Positions 34,718-44,636 of a DNA stretch of 48,440 nucleotides are shown one piece after another. The DNA is taken from NCBI GenBank assembly GCA_016934415.1, contig JAFGSW010000064.1:1-48440 (forward strand), read 5' to 3'. The notes under the pieces were generated by a model. The model did not search any database, was not told the DNA's origin, and saw only the letters and a program-made list of their open reading frames with translations. The translations under genes were made by a program, and so were the position numbers. Numbering within the stretch: the first letter of the stretch is position 1; every line of letters starts with the position of its first letter. The stretch is from Spirochaetales bacterium (GTDB lineage: Bacteria; Spirochaetota; Spirochaetia; SZUA-6; RPPD01).

Positions 34718-34754
34718 GAAAATACCGACAGTGTTTCACACCGTCGGTATTTTC
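34718..34754. repeat. Long hairpin after the thioesterase gene
   Basis: GAAAATACCGACAGTGT, loop TTC, then ACACCGTCGGTATTTTC, one mismatch. No T tract. It has the same style (17-19 bp arms, TTC loop) as the hairpin at 7001-7039. The following 34755-34975 are AT-rich, with two TATAAT-like words (34863, 34909) that may serve the pirin gene. Confidence 0.75.
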
Positions 34755-34975
34755 AAATAAAGTGAAACTGGAAATCATTGGGGCATGATGATTCGTTCAT
34801 GCTCGGCGTTGATACATAGCAAGCAGATGAATATAAATCCTATCCCATGTTCGTTTTTTTCCGTATAATTAATTAAAGCCGGTACGGGTAAATTTATTAT
34901 GTGCGCATATTATAATATTTATTTCCTCCAGCGTTCCCCTTCGCACATGCGCCGACACAAAAAGGAGTAAAACAT

Positions 34976-35950
34976 ATGGCCAATGTCCGCTCCGTCGCGA
35001 CGGTATACAAGAGCCGCCCAACACTCGAGGGGGCCGGTGTGCGCCTGAAGCGCGCTTTCGGGTTCCGTGAAAAGCCGAACCTCGATCCTTTCTTGCTCCT
35101 CGACGACTTCCATTCGGACAGCCCGGACGACTACCTGGCCGGGTTCCCCTGGCATCCGCACCGCGGGATCGAGACCATCACCTACATGCTCGAGGGCACG
35201 GTCGAGCACGGCGACAGCATGGGCAACGGCGGCGTGATTCGGCCGGGCGAGGTGCAGTGGATGACCGCCGGGAGCGGCATCATCCACCAGGAAATGCCCA
35301 AGGGCGACGAGCGCGGCGCGATGTGGGGATTTCAACTCTGGGCCAACCTGCCGCGGACGCATAAGATGATGGACCCCCGCTATCGGGAGATCACAAGCGA
35401 CATGATCCCCGAGGCGGACGGCGGCGGGGGCGTCCGGGTGCGGGTCGTCTGCGGAGAAGTCGGGAGCGTGCGCGGACCGGTCACGGACATCATTATTGAA
35501 CCGGAATACCTCGATGTCTCGGTCCCGGCCGGCGCGACCTTCTCCCGCGGCTTTCGCCCCGGGCACACCGTATTCGCCTATGTCGTCGCGGGGACGGGCT
35601 GGTTCGCCAACCGTCCCGACGACCTCGGCTTCGGTTGTTCCCCCGGACGCTATTTCGATCTGGCGAAGGGCAAGCTCTTCGGCCCGGAGCGCCTTGTCGT
35701 GTTCGGCGACGGCGACGCGGTAACGATCACGGCGGGGGACAAACCGCTGCGCTTCCTCCTCGTGTCCGGCAAGCCCCTCGGCGAGCCGGTCGCCTGGTAC
35801 GGACCGATCGTCATGAACACCGAGGAGGAACTCGAGATCGCCGTCAAGGAATACAATAACGGGACATTCATCAAACATACAAAGGGCGGCCTTGCAGCCG
35901 CCCCCTGTTCGGTCGAAAACGAAGCGCGTCCACCGGACGCTGCTTCGTAA
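34976..35950 (+). CDS. Pirin family protein
   Basis: 324 residues, a bicupin. The N-terminal cupin has the metal set WHPHRGIETITY (His60, His62) and SGIIHQEM (His104, Glu106), as in human pirin. The C-terminal pirin domain follows (LDVSVPAGATFSRGF, PLRFLLVSGKPLGEP). Bacterial pirins act variously as quercetinases or redox-linked regulators; the role here is not shown. AAAGGAG precedes the ATG. The last 20 residues overlap a hairpin that serves as terminator for the convergent gdhA, so this tail may be an add-on. Confidence 0.93.
   Translation: MANVRSVATVYKSRPTLEGAGVRLKRAFGFREKPNLDPFLLLDDFHSDSPDDYLAGFPWHPHRGIETITYMLEGTVEHGDSMGNGGVIRPGEVQWMTAGSGIIHQEMPKGDERGAMWGFQLWANLPRTHKMMDPRYREITSDMIPEADGGGGVRVRVVCGEVGSVRGPVTDIIIEPEYLDVSVPAGATFSRGFRPGHTVFAYVVAGTGWFANRPDDLGFGCSPGRYFDLAKGKLFGPERLVVFGDGDAVTITAGDKPLRFLLVSGKPLGEPVAWYGPIVMNTEEELEIAVKEYNNGTFIKHTKGGLAAAPCSVENEARPPDAAS
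35916..35947 (-). terminator. gdhA terminator inside the pirin 3' end
   Basis: On the minus strand a hairpin CGAAGC(A)GCGTCC / GGACGCGCTTCG is followed by TTTT, starting 12 bases after the gdhA stop. It lies in the pirin coding tail, so the two genes share these bases. Confidence 0.65.
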
Positions 35951-35958
35951 AAATCCGA

Positions 35959-37332
<1,374 letters not shown>

Positions 37333-37333
37333 T

Positions 37334-37357
37334 CAAACGGCAATGCATTGCCGTTTG
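37334..37357. promoter_or_regulatory. Probable NrpR operator 1 at gdhA
   Basis: A perfect 24-base palindrome with core CGGCAA-TGCA-TTGCCG (37338-37353), that is GGCA-N6-TGCC. NrpR operators in methanogens are inverted repeats of GGAA-N6-TTCC type, so the layout matches with a changed half-site. It covers about +2 to +25 of the predicted gdhA transcript, a repressing position. A further half-site CGGCAA lies at 37361-37366 against the -10 box. The binding protein is inferred from the neighbouring gene. Confidence 0.6.
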
Positions 37358-37365
37358 TTTCGGCA

Positions 37366-37394
37366 AAACTATCACTACTGGCCATGTATGTCAA
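37366..37394 (-). promoter_or_regulatory. gdhA promoter
   Basis: TTGACA (37389-37394) and TAGTTT (37366-37371), 17 bases apart, with TGA before the -10 box on the minus strand. The start would be near 37359, giving a 54-base leader. Confidence 0.8.
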
Positions 37395-37462
37395 TATAAA
37401 TTACATAAATAAATAAAAATATTTTAAATATTACGGAAAATCTGTAATGGATATATTTATAA

Positions 37463-37476
37463 CGGCAAAATTGCCG
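37463..37476. promoter_or_regulatory. Second CGGCAA palindrome upstream of gdhA
   Basis: CGGCAA-AA-TTGCCG, the same half-sites as operator 1 but two bases shorter, about 110 bases upstream of the gdhA start of transcription. Two like sites could allow looping by a tetramer. The rest of 37395-37685 is very AT-rich with no gene. Confidence 0.5.
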
Positions 37477-37685
37477 ATATAAATATTAAATGTAAAAAAA
37501 TGCCACAAGATGACGATTATTTTCAATTTTCCTGTAATCCAGTGGGTTAAAAATGATCTCATCAGAAAAAAGAATATAAATTTCGAACAGATATCAATCC
37601 GCAGCTTATTATCATATATGCCACGGCCAGTCTGACGTCTTTAGCGCACTATCCATTTCATGAAATTCGTCGCGTATGAAACGTG

Positions 37686-38732
37686 TCAGGGACTTTTAAT
37701 GATCTCCCTGAACCTATCCTCGAATTCCGAATATGGGAAAAGGCACTCAAAGTCAACAAGCGCGGAAAGAGCGTGCGAATGGACATTGACACCGTATTCA
37801 ACAAGTATCGCCATGGGATTCAGCCCCCCGATCACGATCGTTCCAATCCGCCCTTCATTGATGGGGATTTCCAACAAATCTTTTCCGGCATAACCGACTT
37901 CCAGGATTCCACCGAGCCCGATTTTCTCGAGCTCGCCGGCCAACTCCATCACAACCGCCCGACTGGAAGCCGGCAATTCCCGGAATCCCGCACCGATGAT
38001 GCCGTCGCCGGCAGTCGTCGCCCCGCGGTAATCGGTCATGCCGCTTTTTATGAAAATCTCCAGGGGATCAAGGGTCGTCCCATCGTAATTGATAATCGCG
38101 GTGAACCGTATCGGCTTCCAAGACCGGTATTCAAGCAGTCCGCCGAAGCGAGATACGACCGGTATCCCGTGCGACACGAGGACGCCGTTCAAGGTGATGG
38201 AACACACGGTCCCCACCCCCACCATGCCCGCCGGAATCACAATGTCGCCCACCTGCTCTCCCGGCCTGAAGAGCGTGAGCAATTTCCCCATGGAATAGCC
38301 CTTCTTGAAGACGTCGAGCATATGGGTGTACGTCAGCAGGAATTCACGCTGGGGAACGATGCTCAAATTGAGCACGACCGTGCCGGTCCGCGTCTGCAGG
38401 TTGAAATCCATCCGATAGGAAAGCTCATCTATCCGGGCGGCGAGAAACCCCACTTTTTCAAACACCCTGGCTTGAGCGAGCTCCATGCGTCCGCGATTCG
38501 TGATGAGGCGCCCCTGGCGGCCGACACATTCCGTCAGTCCGGCCGCGTCCATGGCGTTGAGATGGAACCGCACCGTCCGTTCGCTTATGTCGTAGCGCAT
38601 ATGGTTGAGGAGTTCCATGATTTTCTGACTGCCGAGCGGTACTTTCGCCTCCTTGAGGATCGAGAGGATCGCCAGTCGTTTTTTCTCGATTTTATCTCTC
38701 GACTCGCCCTTTGTCCCGCCGGGACCGCCCAT
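37686..38732 (-). CDS. nrpR: NrpR-family nitrogen repressor (single NRD domain)
   Basis: 348 residues. Residues about 15-80 form a winged helix (RLAILSILKEAKVPLGSQKI, DISERTVRFHLNAMDAAGL). The rest is one DUF128/NRD domain (SYRMDFNLQTRTGTVVLNLS, MVGVGTVCSITLNGVLVSHGI, GGLLEYRSWKPIRFTAIINY, GGILEVGYAGKDLLEIPINE). NrpR is the 2-oxoglutarate-relieved repressor of nitrogen genes in methanogens, often with two NRD domains; a form with one is known in Methanosarcina. Bacterial copies are uncommon. It lies directly upstream of gdhA on the same strand, with palindromes between them. Start ATG 38732 after GGGGAAG. Confidence 0.9.
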   Translation of the reverse strand: MGGPGGTKGESRDKIEKKRLAILSILKEAKVPLGSQKIMELLNHMRYDISERTVRFHLNAMDAAGLTECVGRQGRLITNRGRMELAQARVFEKVGFLAARIDELSYRMDFNLQTRTGTVVLNLSIVPQREFLLTYTHMLDVFKKGYSMGKLLTLFRPGEQVGDIVIPAGMVGVGTVCSITLNGVLVSHGIPVVSRFGGLLEYRSWKPIRFTAIINYDGTTLDPLEIFIKSGMTDYRGATTAGDGIIGAGFRELPASSRAVVMELAGELEKIGLGGILEVGYAGKDLLEIPINEGRIGTIVIGGLNPMAILVEYGVNVHSHALSALVDFECLFPYSEFEDRFREIIKSP

Positions 38733-38857
38733 GAATTATCTTCCCCCGCTCAAACGTCGACGAGCCCGCGGCGCGCAATGCCGCATCCGGTTCCGCGGCG
38801 TTTCATGCCCGAGCATGCGTATCGTAAGTATTTTCAAAATAAGATGCCGATCTTCGC

Positions 38858-39325
38858 TCAGCCGATCTGCTCGACGAGGTAGTTCTGCACGCCGAGCTGC
38901 GCGATCTGATCGAGCTGCTCCTCGATCTCGTCGATGTGGGCCTCCTCGTCATTAAGGATGTTCTGGAGGAAATCGCGCGTGCCGTTGTCCCCCACCTCGG
39001 CGCACAGCTTAATCCCGTCATTGTAGGACTTGATCGCGCCTTCTTCGGCCTGGCGGTCGTATTCATGCTGTTTGGGTACGTCCGCGCCGATGTGGATTTT
39101 CTTCAAATCGCTGACAATCGGGATCCCCTCCAGGAAAAGAATGCGCCCGATCAATTTCTCCGCGTGTTTCATCTCCTGGATGGCGCGCTTCTCCGCGAGC
39201 TCATGCAGCTTCCCGTATCCCCAGTTGTCGCACATTTCCGAGTGCACCATGTATTGGTTGATGGCGGTGAGCTCGTCGGCTAAAAGTTCGTTGAGTTTCG
39301 CTCTTATTTTATCATTCCCTTTCAT
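38858..39325 (-). CDS. bfr: Bacterioferritin
   Basis: 155 residues, a four-helix ferritin. Ferroxidase ligands are visible (LLADELTAINQYMVHSEMC, EMKHAEKLIGRILFLEG, NDEEAHIDEIEEQLD), as is a methionine in the IQEMKHAEK region (near residue 52) used for haem in bacterioferritins. It stores iron as a 24-mer. A good promoter is directly upstream and nrpR begins 125 bases downstream, so nrpR may be partly cotranscribed. Confidence 0.95.
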   Translation of the reverse strand: MKGNDKIRAKLNELLADELTAINQYMVHSEMCDNWGYGKLHELAEKRAIQEMKHAEKLIGRILFLEGIPIVSDLKKIHIGADVPKQHEYDRQAEEGAIKSYNDGIKLCAEVGDNGTRDFLQNILNDEEAHIDEIEEQLDQIAQLGVQNYLVEQIG

Positions 39326-39352
39326 GAGGTCCTCCTTTTTAAAGTTGGCTCC

Positions 39353-39382
39353 AATATAACGAATCCCGCCTCAGTATGGCAA
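39353..39382 (-). promoter_or_regulatory. bfr promoter
   Basis: TTGCCA (39377-39382) and TATATT (39353-39358), 18 bases apart on the minus strand; the start is about 20 bases before the bfr ATG. AAAAAGGAGG is the ribosome-binding site. No Fur-box-like repeat is apparent. Confidence 0.7.
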
Positions 39383-39432
39383 ACGGTTTTCCGGACGGAG
39401 CGTCGAGTGAATCGCTCGGAAACGGTACTCTC

Positions 39433-40743
39433 CTATTTCCTGCGCCTGTCTGTGACGCGCCGGAATTTCGCTCCGTCGGCGTCGGTCCGGAGCGATTTGG
39501 GCTCCACAAGCAGCACCTTGGCGGAAACGCCCAGCACCTGTTCGATCCGCCGCCTGATGACGTCCCTCACGCTCTCAAGGTCGCGCAGCTTGTCGATAGC
39601 GAACACTTTTTCCGAAATCTCCACCTTCACTTCCATGACCTCGCTCCCGTCGGGATCGCTCCAGAGATCGATGGCGAAGTGCGGAGCCGTTCCCTCGACG
39701 GCGAGCAAAATCTTCTCCACGTCCGCCGGAAACAGCTTGGTCCCGCCGAAAAAAATCAGGTCGTCGGTGCGGCCGCTCACGCGCGAGATCCGGCAGAAGG
39801 TCCTCCCGCAGGGGCACGGATCGCACAGGAACGCCGCCATGTCTCCGCTTCTGTAGCGAATAAGCGGAAACCCCTCCTTGGTAATGGTCGTGAAGACGAG
39901 CTCCCCGGTTTCGCCGGCGGACACGGCCGCGCCCGTGGCCGGGTCGACGATTTCCACGATGAAGTGATCCTCGTTGACGTGCAGGCCGCGCTTTTCCTCG
40001 CACTCTCCCGCCACGCCCGGCCCCATGATCTCGGTGAGTCCGTAATTGTCGAGGGCGGTGATGTGGAGTCGTTCCTCGATTTCCCGGCGCAGATTCTCGC
40101 TCCAGGGCTCCGCGCCGAAGAGGCCCTTTTTCAGGAACAACTTTTCGGGATGAATATGCTGCGTTTCGAGCTCCTGGGCCAGTCGGGCCGCGAAGCTGGG
40201 AGTCGACAGGAGGGCCGTGGTCTTGTAATCCCTCATGACCATGATCTGTTTATCCGGCGCGGTGGCGGATGCGGGAATGACGGAGGCGCCGATGCGCTCC
40301 GCTCCCTGGTGGAACCCGAACCCGCCCGTGCACAAATCGTAATGGAAGGCGATCTGAACGACGTCTTGGTCGGTGATGCCCGCCGCGGAGAGCAGGCGCG
40401 CCGTGCACTCCGCCCAGTGGGAAAGGTCGTTTTTCGTATACCCCACCACGACCGGCTTGCCGGCGGTGCCGGAGGTCGAGTGCAGGCGGACGATATCCCG
40501 CAGGGGCACGGCGAACATGTCATAGGGATAGGCTGAAAGGAGGTGCTCGCGGGTGGTGAAGGGCAGCCGCCCGAGGTCCTCCAGGGTCCGGATCGATTCT
40601 GCGCCCACGCCCTGCGTATCGAAGGAGGTCTTGTAGAACGCGACATTACGGTACACGCGGTTGAGCGTCATCTGCAGGCGTTCCAGCTGCACCTGGGTGA
40701 TCTCGTCCCGGCTCATCGTTTCCTTGCTTTTATTGAAGATCAT
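39433..40743 (-). CDS. Phenylacetate-CoA ligase-like AMP-forming enzyme
   Basis: 436 residues from the ATG at 40743 (GGGGGAGCGG before it). Seen: the AMP-binding loop TSGTAGKPVVVGYTKNDL, GITDQDVVQIAFHYDLCTGG, LDNYGLTEIMGPGVAGECEE, and the C-terminal GRTDDLIFFGGTKLFPADVE hinge. It would make an aryl- or acyl-CoA from a carboxylate and ATP. Homologues are often found with Liv-type transporters, and here it follows livF by 10 bases. Substrate unknown; phenylacetate or indoleacetate are the usual ones. No other phenylacetate pathway gene is in the window. Confidence 0.92.
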   Translation of the reverse strand: MIFNKSKETMSRDEITQVQLERLQMTLNRVYRNVAFYKTSFDTQGVGAESIRTLEDLGRLPFTTREHLLSAYPYDMFAVPLRDIVRLHSTSGTAGKPVVVGYTKNDLSHWAECTARLLSAAGITDQDVVQIAFHYDLCTGGFGFHQGAERIGASVIPASATAPDKQIMVMRDYKTTALLSTPSFAARLAQELETQHIHPEKLFLKKGLFGAEPWSENLRREIEERLHITALDNYGLTEIMGPGVAGECEEKRGLHVNEDHFIVEIVDPATGAAVSAGETGELVFTTITKEGFPLIRYRSGDMAAFLCDPCPCGRTFCRISRVSGRTDDLIFFGGTKLFPADVEKILLAVEGTAPHFAIDLWSDPDGSEVMEVKVEISEKVFAIDKLRDLESVRDVIRRRIEQVLGVSAKVLLVEPKSLRTDADGAKFRRVTDRRRK

Positions 40744-40753
40744 CCGCTCCCCC

Positions 40754-41488
40754 TTACTCGTTGATGGCGGAATAGTCTTTTCCCAGGTACGCGCGCTGCA
40801 CGTCATTGTTGTTGAGGAGCTCCTCGCGCGTCCCCTCGAGGACCATCTGCCCGGTCTCGATGACGTAGCCGCGGTCGGCGACGGAAAGGGCCCGCCGCGC
40901 GTTCTGCTCCACGAGAAGAATGGACAGCCCCTGCTCGCGCAGGGTAAGCACCGTCTTGAAGATGCTCGCCGTCACGACCGGTGCCAGCCCCATGGAGGGC
41001 TCGTCCATCATGAGGAGGGCCGGCCGCGCCATGAGAGCCCGGCCGATGGCGAGCATCTGCTGTTCTCCGCCGGAAAGCGTGCCGCCCATCTGCCGCTCGC
41101 GTTTTCTCAGTATCGGGAAAAGAGCGAATATCCGCTCCAGGTCGTGCCGGACCTCGCGACCCAAGCCGTTCCGGCGCACGTGGTAGGCTCCCAACTCCAG
41201 GTTCTCGCGGACCGAAAGGGTCGCGAACACGCGCCGGCCTTCCGGCACGAGCACGCAGCCGAGTCCGACGCGCTTCTCCGCGGGCACGGCGGTGATGTCC
41301 CGGCCCTCGAACTCGACCTCGCCCTCGAACGGCGCGACCAGACCGGTGACGGACATGAGGAGGGTTGATTTCCCGGCGCCATTGGGTCCGATGATGACGA
41401 CGATCTCCCCACGTCCCACGTGCAGGGAAACCGCCTTGAGTACGGCGATCGAGCCGTATCCGGATCTCAGGTTGCGGACGACGAGCAT
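40754..41488 (-). CDS. livF: Branched-chain amino acid ABC transporter ATPase LivF
   Basis: 244 residues. Walker A GPNGAGKSTL (about 34-43), signature LSGGEQQMLAIGRALMARPA, Walker B LLMMDEPSMGLAP and a final His-loop region. The start overlaps the end of livG by 22 bases, so it is translated with it. One of two ATPases of a HAAT-type importer for hydrophobic amino acids or aromatic acids. Confidence 0.96.
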   Translation of the reverse strand: MLVVRNLRSGYGSIAVLKAVSLHVGRGEIVVIIGPNGAGKSTLLMSVTGLVAPFEGEVEFEGRDITAVPAEKRVGLGCVLVPEGRRVFATLSVRENLELGAYHVRRNGLGREVRHDLERIFALFPILRKRERQMGGTLSGGEQQMLAIGRALMARPALLMMDEPSMGLAPVVTASIFKTVLTLREQGLSILLVEQNARRALSVADRGYVIETGQMVLEGTREELLNNNDVQRAYLGKDYSAINE

Positions 41489-42264
41489 TCATCTTCTCCC
41501 AGATACACGCTGATCACGTCTGGATTGCGTTGGATATCGCGGGGCGCGCCCTCGATCAGTTTCCTCCCCTCATTGAGGACGAGAATTTCGTCGGAAATGT
41601 TCATGACCAGGGACATGTCGTGCTCGACGAGGAGCACGGTGATGCCGAGGTTTTTCACCGTCGCGATGAGCGATGAAAGCTCCCTCGTTTCGGCAATGTT
41701 GAGTCCCGCGGCCGGCTCGTCGAGGAGAAGCAGGGCGGGCTCGGAGGCGACGGCGCGGGCGAATTCCACCTTGCGCTTGATGCCGAAAGCGAGATCGCCG
41801 GCCGAGTGCGCCGCGTATCGGTCGAGACCGAAGAGGTCGAGAATCTCCCCGGCCCGCGCTTGCACGGCCCGCTCCTCCGCGCGCGCGCCGGGCGTTTTGA
41901 GAATGCTCCCCGTAAAACCGGTTCGGGAGCGGACGTGCCTTCCCACCATGACGTTCTCGAGCACCGTCATGTGCTCGAACAGACGCGTCGTCTGGAAGGT
42001 GCGCGCGATGCCGAGCGCTGCCACCGCGTGGGGGGCGAGCCCGGTGATGACGTGCGAATTGAACCAAATCTCGCCCACGTTCGGAGGGAAGTCGCCGGCG
42101 ATCAGGTTGAAAAGCGTGGACTTGCCCGCCCCATTGGGACCGATGATCCCCTTGATGAGGCCCGGCCGCACTTCGAAGCTCACCTCCTCAAGCGCCTGGA
42201 CCCCGCCGAAACGCCGGCTCACTCCGCGGACGGAGAGGAGGGCGTCCGTTTTCCCGCGTCTCAT
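41467..42264 (-). CDS. livG: Branched-chain amino acid ABC transporter ATPase LivG
   Basis: 265 residues. Walker A IGPNGAGKSTLFNLIAGDF (about 41-59), the family insert with VMVGRHVRSR, signature close to HSAGDLAFGIKRKVEFARAV, Walker B LLLLDEPAAGLN, and LLVEHDMSLVM. The signature is changed to SAGDLAFG from the usual LSYGQQ/LPYGEQ type. It overlaps livM by four bases (ATGA). Confidence 0.96.
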   Translation of the reverse strand: MRRGKTDALLSVRGVSRRFGGVQALEEVSFEVRPGLIKGIIGPNGAGKSTLFNLIAGDFPPNVGEIWFNSHVITGLAPHAVAALGIARTFQTTRLFEHMTVLENVMVGRHVRSRTGFTGSILKTPGARAEERAVQARAGEILDLFGLDRYAAHSAGDLAFGIKRKVEFARAVASEPALLLLDEPAAGLNIAETRELSSLIATVKNLGITVLLVEHDMSLVMNISDEILVLNEGRKLIEGAPRDIQRNPDVISVYLGEDECSSSAT

Positions 42265-43340
42265 CCGGCCCGCTCCTTTCTCAGCCGCGCACGAAGCTTG
42301 CCGAGGGCGTTCTTCACGTACTCATACCGGAAGAAACCGCGCGGCGAGAAGAGCATGACGACGATGAGAATCAAAGCGAAGAAAATCTCATCGTACGACT
42401 GGAACACCTGGCGCAGGGAGATAAAGGTCAGAATGATGCCCGAGTAGACCACGCCCCAGATGCTGTCCATTCCGCCCACCGCCACAATCGCCACGAAGCG
42501 CACCGATTTCATGATATCGATGTCGGAAGGTCCGATGGCGGCATTATAGTGCGCCAGGAAACAGCCTCCCAGGGCGGCGAACACCGCCGAGAGGACAAAG
42601 GTGTAGAGCTTGTAGCGGGACGTGTTGATGCCGAGCGAGCCGGCCGCCGACTCATTGCCGTGAATGGCGCGCAAAGCCCGGCCCACGCGTGAGCGCACCA
42701 AGTTCATGGCGACTACAATGCCCAGGATGAGGAGGACCGCGGCGATATAATAATTTCCCACCCGCGCGTCGAATCGTCCCGAGACCGCCACGCCCGGCAC
42801 GAGAGCGAAGGGCGGCACGCCGCTCAAGCCGTCGGCCCCGCCGAAAGGCTTGACGCCGAGAACGAGCGTCAGAACGATGACGTTGAAGCCGAGGGTGGCC
42901 ATGGCCAGATAATGACCTTTCAATTTCAGGACGGGAACGCCGATGAGAAAGGCGATGCCGACGGTGATAAGGAGAGCGAAGAGAAGCGCGAGCCAGGGAG
43001 AAACGTAAAGCACCGGTTGGCCCAAGGTGGTTTTACCGTGAATCAGGAATCCGATCGAATCCAGAAACCGCACCGCGCCCGCGTCCTTGAAAGGGAGCAA
43101 ATTAGAGGTCGTGACGACCGCCTGGACGTAGGCGCCGATGCCGAAGAATCCGGCGTGGCCCATGGATACCTGCCCGGCGTACCCCATGAATAGGCACAAT
43201 CCGACGGCGATGAGGGCATAATAGAGTGACATGGTGAGCTGGGTCAGGTAGTAGTTCGCCCCCGCGAGGGAGACCGTGATCTGCACGACGGCGAGGAGAA
43301 CGATGAAAATCGCCAGGGGGATATATCGCCGCGCCGCCAT
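42261..43340 (-). CDS. livM: Branched-chain amino acid ABC transporter permease LivM
   Basis: 359 residues, about nine membrane helices. Seen: LCLFMGYAGQVSMGHAGFFGIGAYVQA, the LivM/LivH signature, and RVGRALRAIHGNESAAGSLGI, the ATPase-contact loop. The C-terminus has a basic tail (LGKLRARLRK). Start overlaps the livH stop by one base (TGATG). Confidence 0.96.
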   Translation of the reverse strand: MAARRYIPLAIFIVLLAVVQITVSLAGANYYLTQLTMSLYYALIAVGLCLFMGYAGQVSMGHAGFFGIGAYVQAVVTTSNLLPFKDAGAVRFLDSIGFLIHGKTTLGQPVLYVSPWLALLFALLITVGIAFLIGVPVLKLKGHYLAMATLGFNVIVLTLVLGVKPFGGADGLSGVPPFALVPGVAVSGRFDARVGNYYIAAVLLILGIVVAMNLVRSRVGRALRAIHGNESAAGSLGINTSRYKLYTFVLSAVFAALGGCFLAHYNAAIGPSDIDIMKSVRFVAIVAVGGMDSIWGVVYSGIILTFISLRQVFQSYDEIFFALILIVVMLFSPRGFFRYEYVKNALGKLRARLRKERAG

Positions 43341-44401
43341 CAGAATTCCTTGAGAGTGCGTTCCTCGCGTTTTCCGAACAGACCGCTCGGTTTGAAGAAC
43401 AAGATAAGGAGCATGATGATGATGACGACGACCTCCTTGTAGCTGCTGGGAACGATGGCGGTGGTGAACGATTCGAGGACGCCGAGAAGGAGCCCGGCCA
43501 GGGCGGCGGCGAAGCTGTTGCCCAACCCCCCGAGGATGGCCACGGTGAAGCCGTTGATGGCGAACGAAGACCCCATCTTGTAGTCGGTAGACGTCTGCGG
43601 GGAAGTGACGGCGCCGGCCAGGGCCCCGATGGCCGCGCTCAGGATGAACGACAAGGTGACAAGGAGGCGCGCGTTGATTCCGCAGAGCTGGGCGGCCTTC
43701 CGGTCGAGGCTGACGGCCCGCATCGCCTTGCCCACGAGCGTGTATTTATAGAAGAGATAGAGCCCGGCCACCACGAGGGTGACGGTGCCCAGTACCCAGA
43801 GCAGCTGCGGCGAGATATAGACGCCGCCGACGGAGATGGTGGTGATCGCCGTACCGGTGAAATACCGCAGCGCGAAGACGTCCTTGCCCCAGACGTGCTT
43901 CATGGTTTCGCGGGTGAGAATGGATACGCCGATGGTGATGATGATGAGCTGGAGTACATTCTGCTCCTTCTGAAAGCGCAAAAGGAGGAATTCCCCGCCC
44001 GCGCCGAACGGGAGCGCGACCGCCAGCCCGAAGAGGATGGACAAGACGGGGTGAAGGAACGAGAACAGGCCGGAGGCGGAAACGAGGATGAAGACGATAC
44101 TGGCGAGACAGATGGCGCGCAGAGGCGAAAACGCGCGCGCATACTTGACGAACACGATCTCCACGAGCGCGCCGTATAACGAGGCGACGGCGATCCCCAT
44201 CGCGATGGCGGCCCACAGTGGAAAGATCGCGGAAAAGGTGATCGACACCATGGCGCCGAGCACGACGAACTCGCCCTGGGCGAAATTGATGATGCCGGTT
44301 GAATTATAGATGATGTTGAATCCGATGGCGACGACGGCATAAATGCTGCCTTGCGCCAATCCGCTGATGATGTACTGGAATATCGTTACAATGCCCGTCA
44401 T
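43340..44401 (-). CDS. livH: Branched-chain amino acid ABC transporter permease LivH
   Basis: 353 residues, all membrane. Signature GFNIIYNSTGIINFAQGEFVVLGA at the N-terminus, and the coupling loop GKAMRAVSLDRKAAQLCGI. First gene of livH-livM-livG-livF-ligase. No binding-protein gene (livK) stands before or after it, which is unusual since LivK is normally in the cluster. A promoter-like sequence lies only 13 bases upstream of its ATG. Confidence 0.95.
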   Translation of the reverse strand: MTGIVTIFQYIISGLAQGSIYAVVAIGFNIIYNSTGIINFAQGEFVVLGAMVSITFSAIFPLWAAIAMGIAVASLYGALVEIVFVKYARAFSPLRAICLASIVFILVSASGLFSFLHPVLSILFGLAVALPFGAGGEFLLLRFQKEQNVLQLIIITIGVSILTRETMKHVWGKDVFALRYFTGTAITTISVGGVYISPQLLWVLGTVTLVVAGLYLFYKYTLVGKAMRAVSLDRKAAQLCGINARLLVTLSFILSAAIGALAGAVTSPQTSTDYKMGSSFAINGFTVAILGGLGNSFAAALAGLLLGVLESFTTAIVPSSYKEVVVIIIMLLILFFKPSGLFGKREERTLKEF

Positions 44402-44413
44402 ACCCGCCCACCC

Positions 44414-44443
44414 AGTATTGGTTTTTCATGACGATCGTGTCAA
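44414..44443 (-). promoter_or_regulatory. Possible promoter of the liv operon
   Basis: TTGACA (44438-44443) and AATACT (44414-44419), 18 bases apart. A start near 44407 would leave only about six bases before the livH ATG, so the message would be almost leaderless. A GGGCGGG run lies against the ATG. Confidence 0.45.
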
Positions 44444-44479
44444 GCGGATTGACGTGGCGGCCAGTGACTTAAAATTGAT

Positions 44480-44615
44480 AGGACACGGAGCACACGGAGG
44501 GAAGAGGAGTACACAGGGGACGGAAAATAATAAAAAGAGAGGATCGTTTCACCTTTCCAAAAAAACCTCTCTTTTCTTCTCTGTGTTCTCAGATTCCTCC
44601 GTGATCTCCGTGTCC
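44480..44615. repeat. Dispersed intergenic inverted repeat (ACACGGAG type), second copy
   Basis: GGACACGGAG (44481-44490) and CTCCGTGTCC (44606-44615) are the ends of a long imperfect hairpin. Next inward come CACACGGAGGGAAG and its partner near 44596, and AAGAGAGG (44535-44542) with CCTCTCTT (44576-44583) at the tip. It shares words with 33700-33842. It lies between livH and the gene at 44637. Confidence 0.75.
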
Positions 44616-44636
44616 TCCTTAGGGTTCAGTGAAGCG

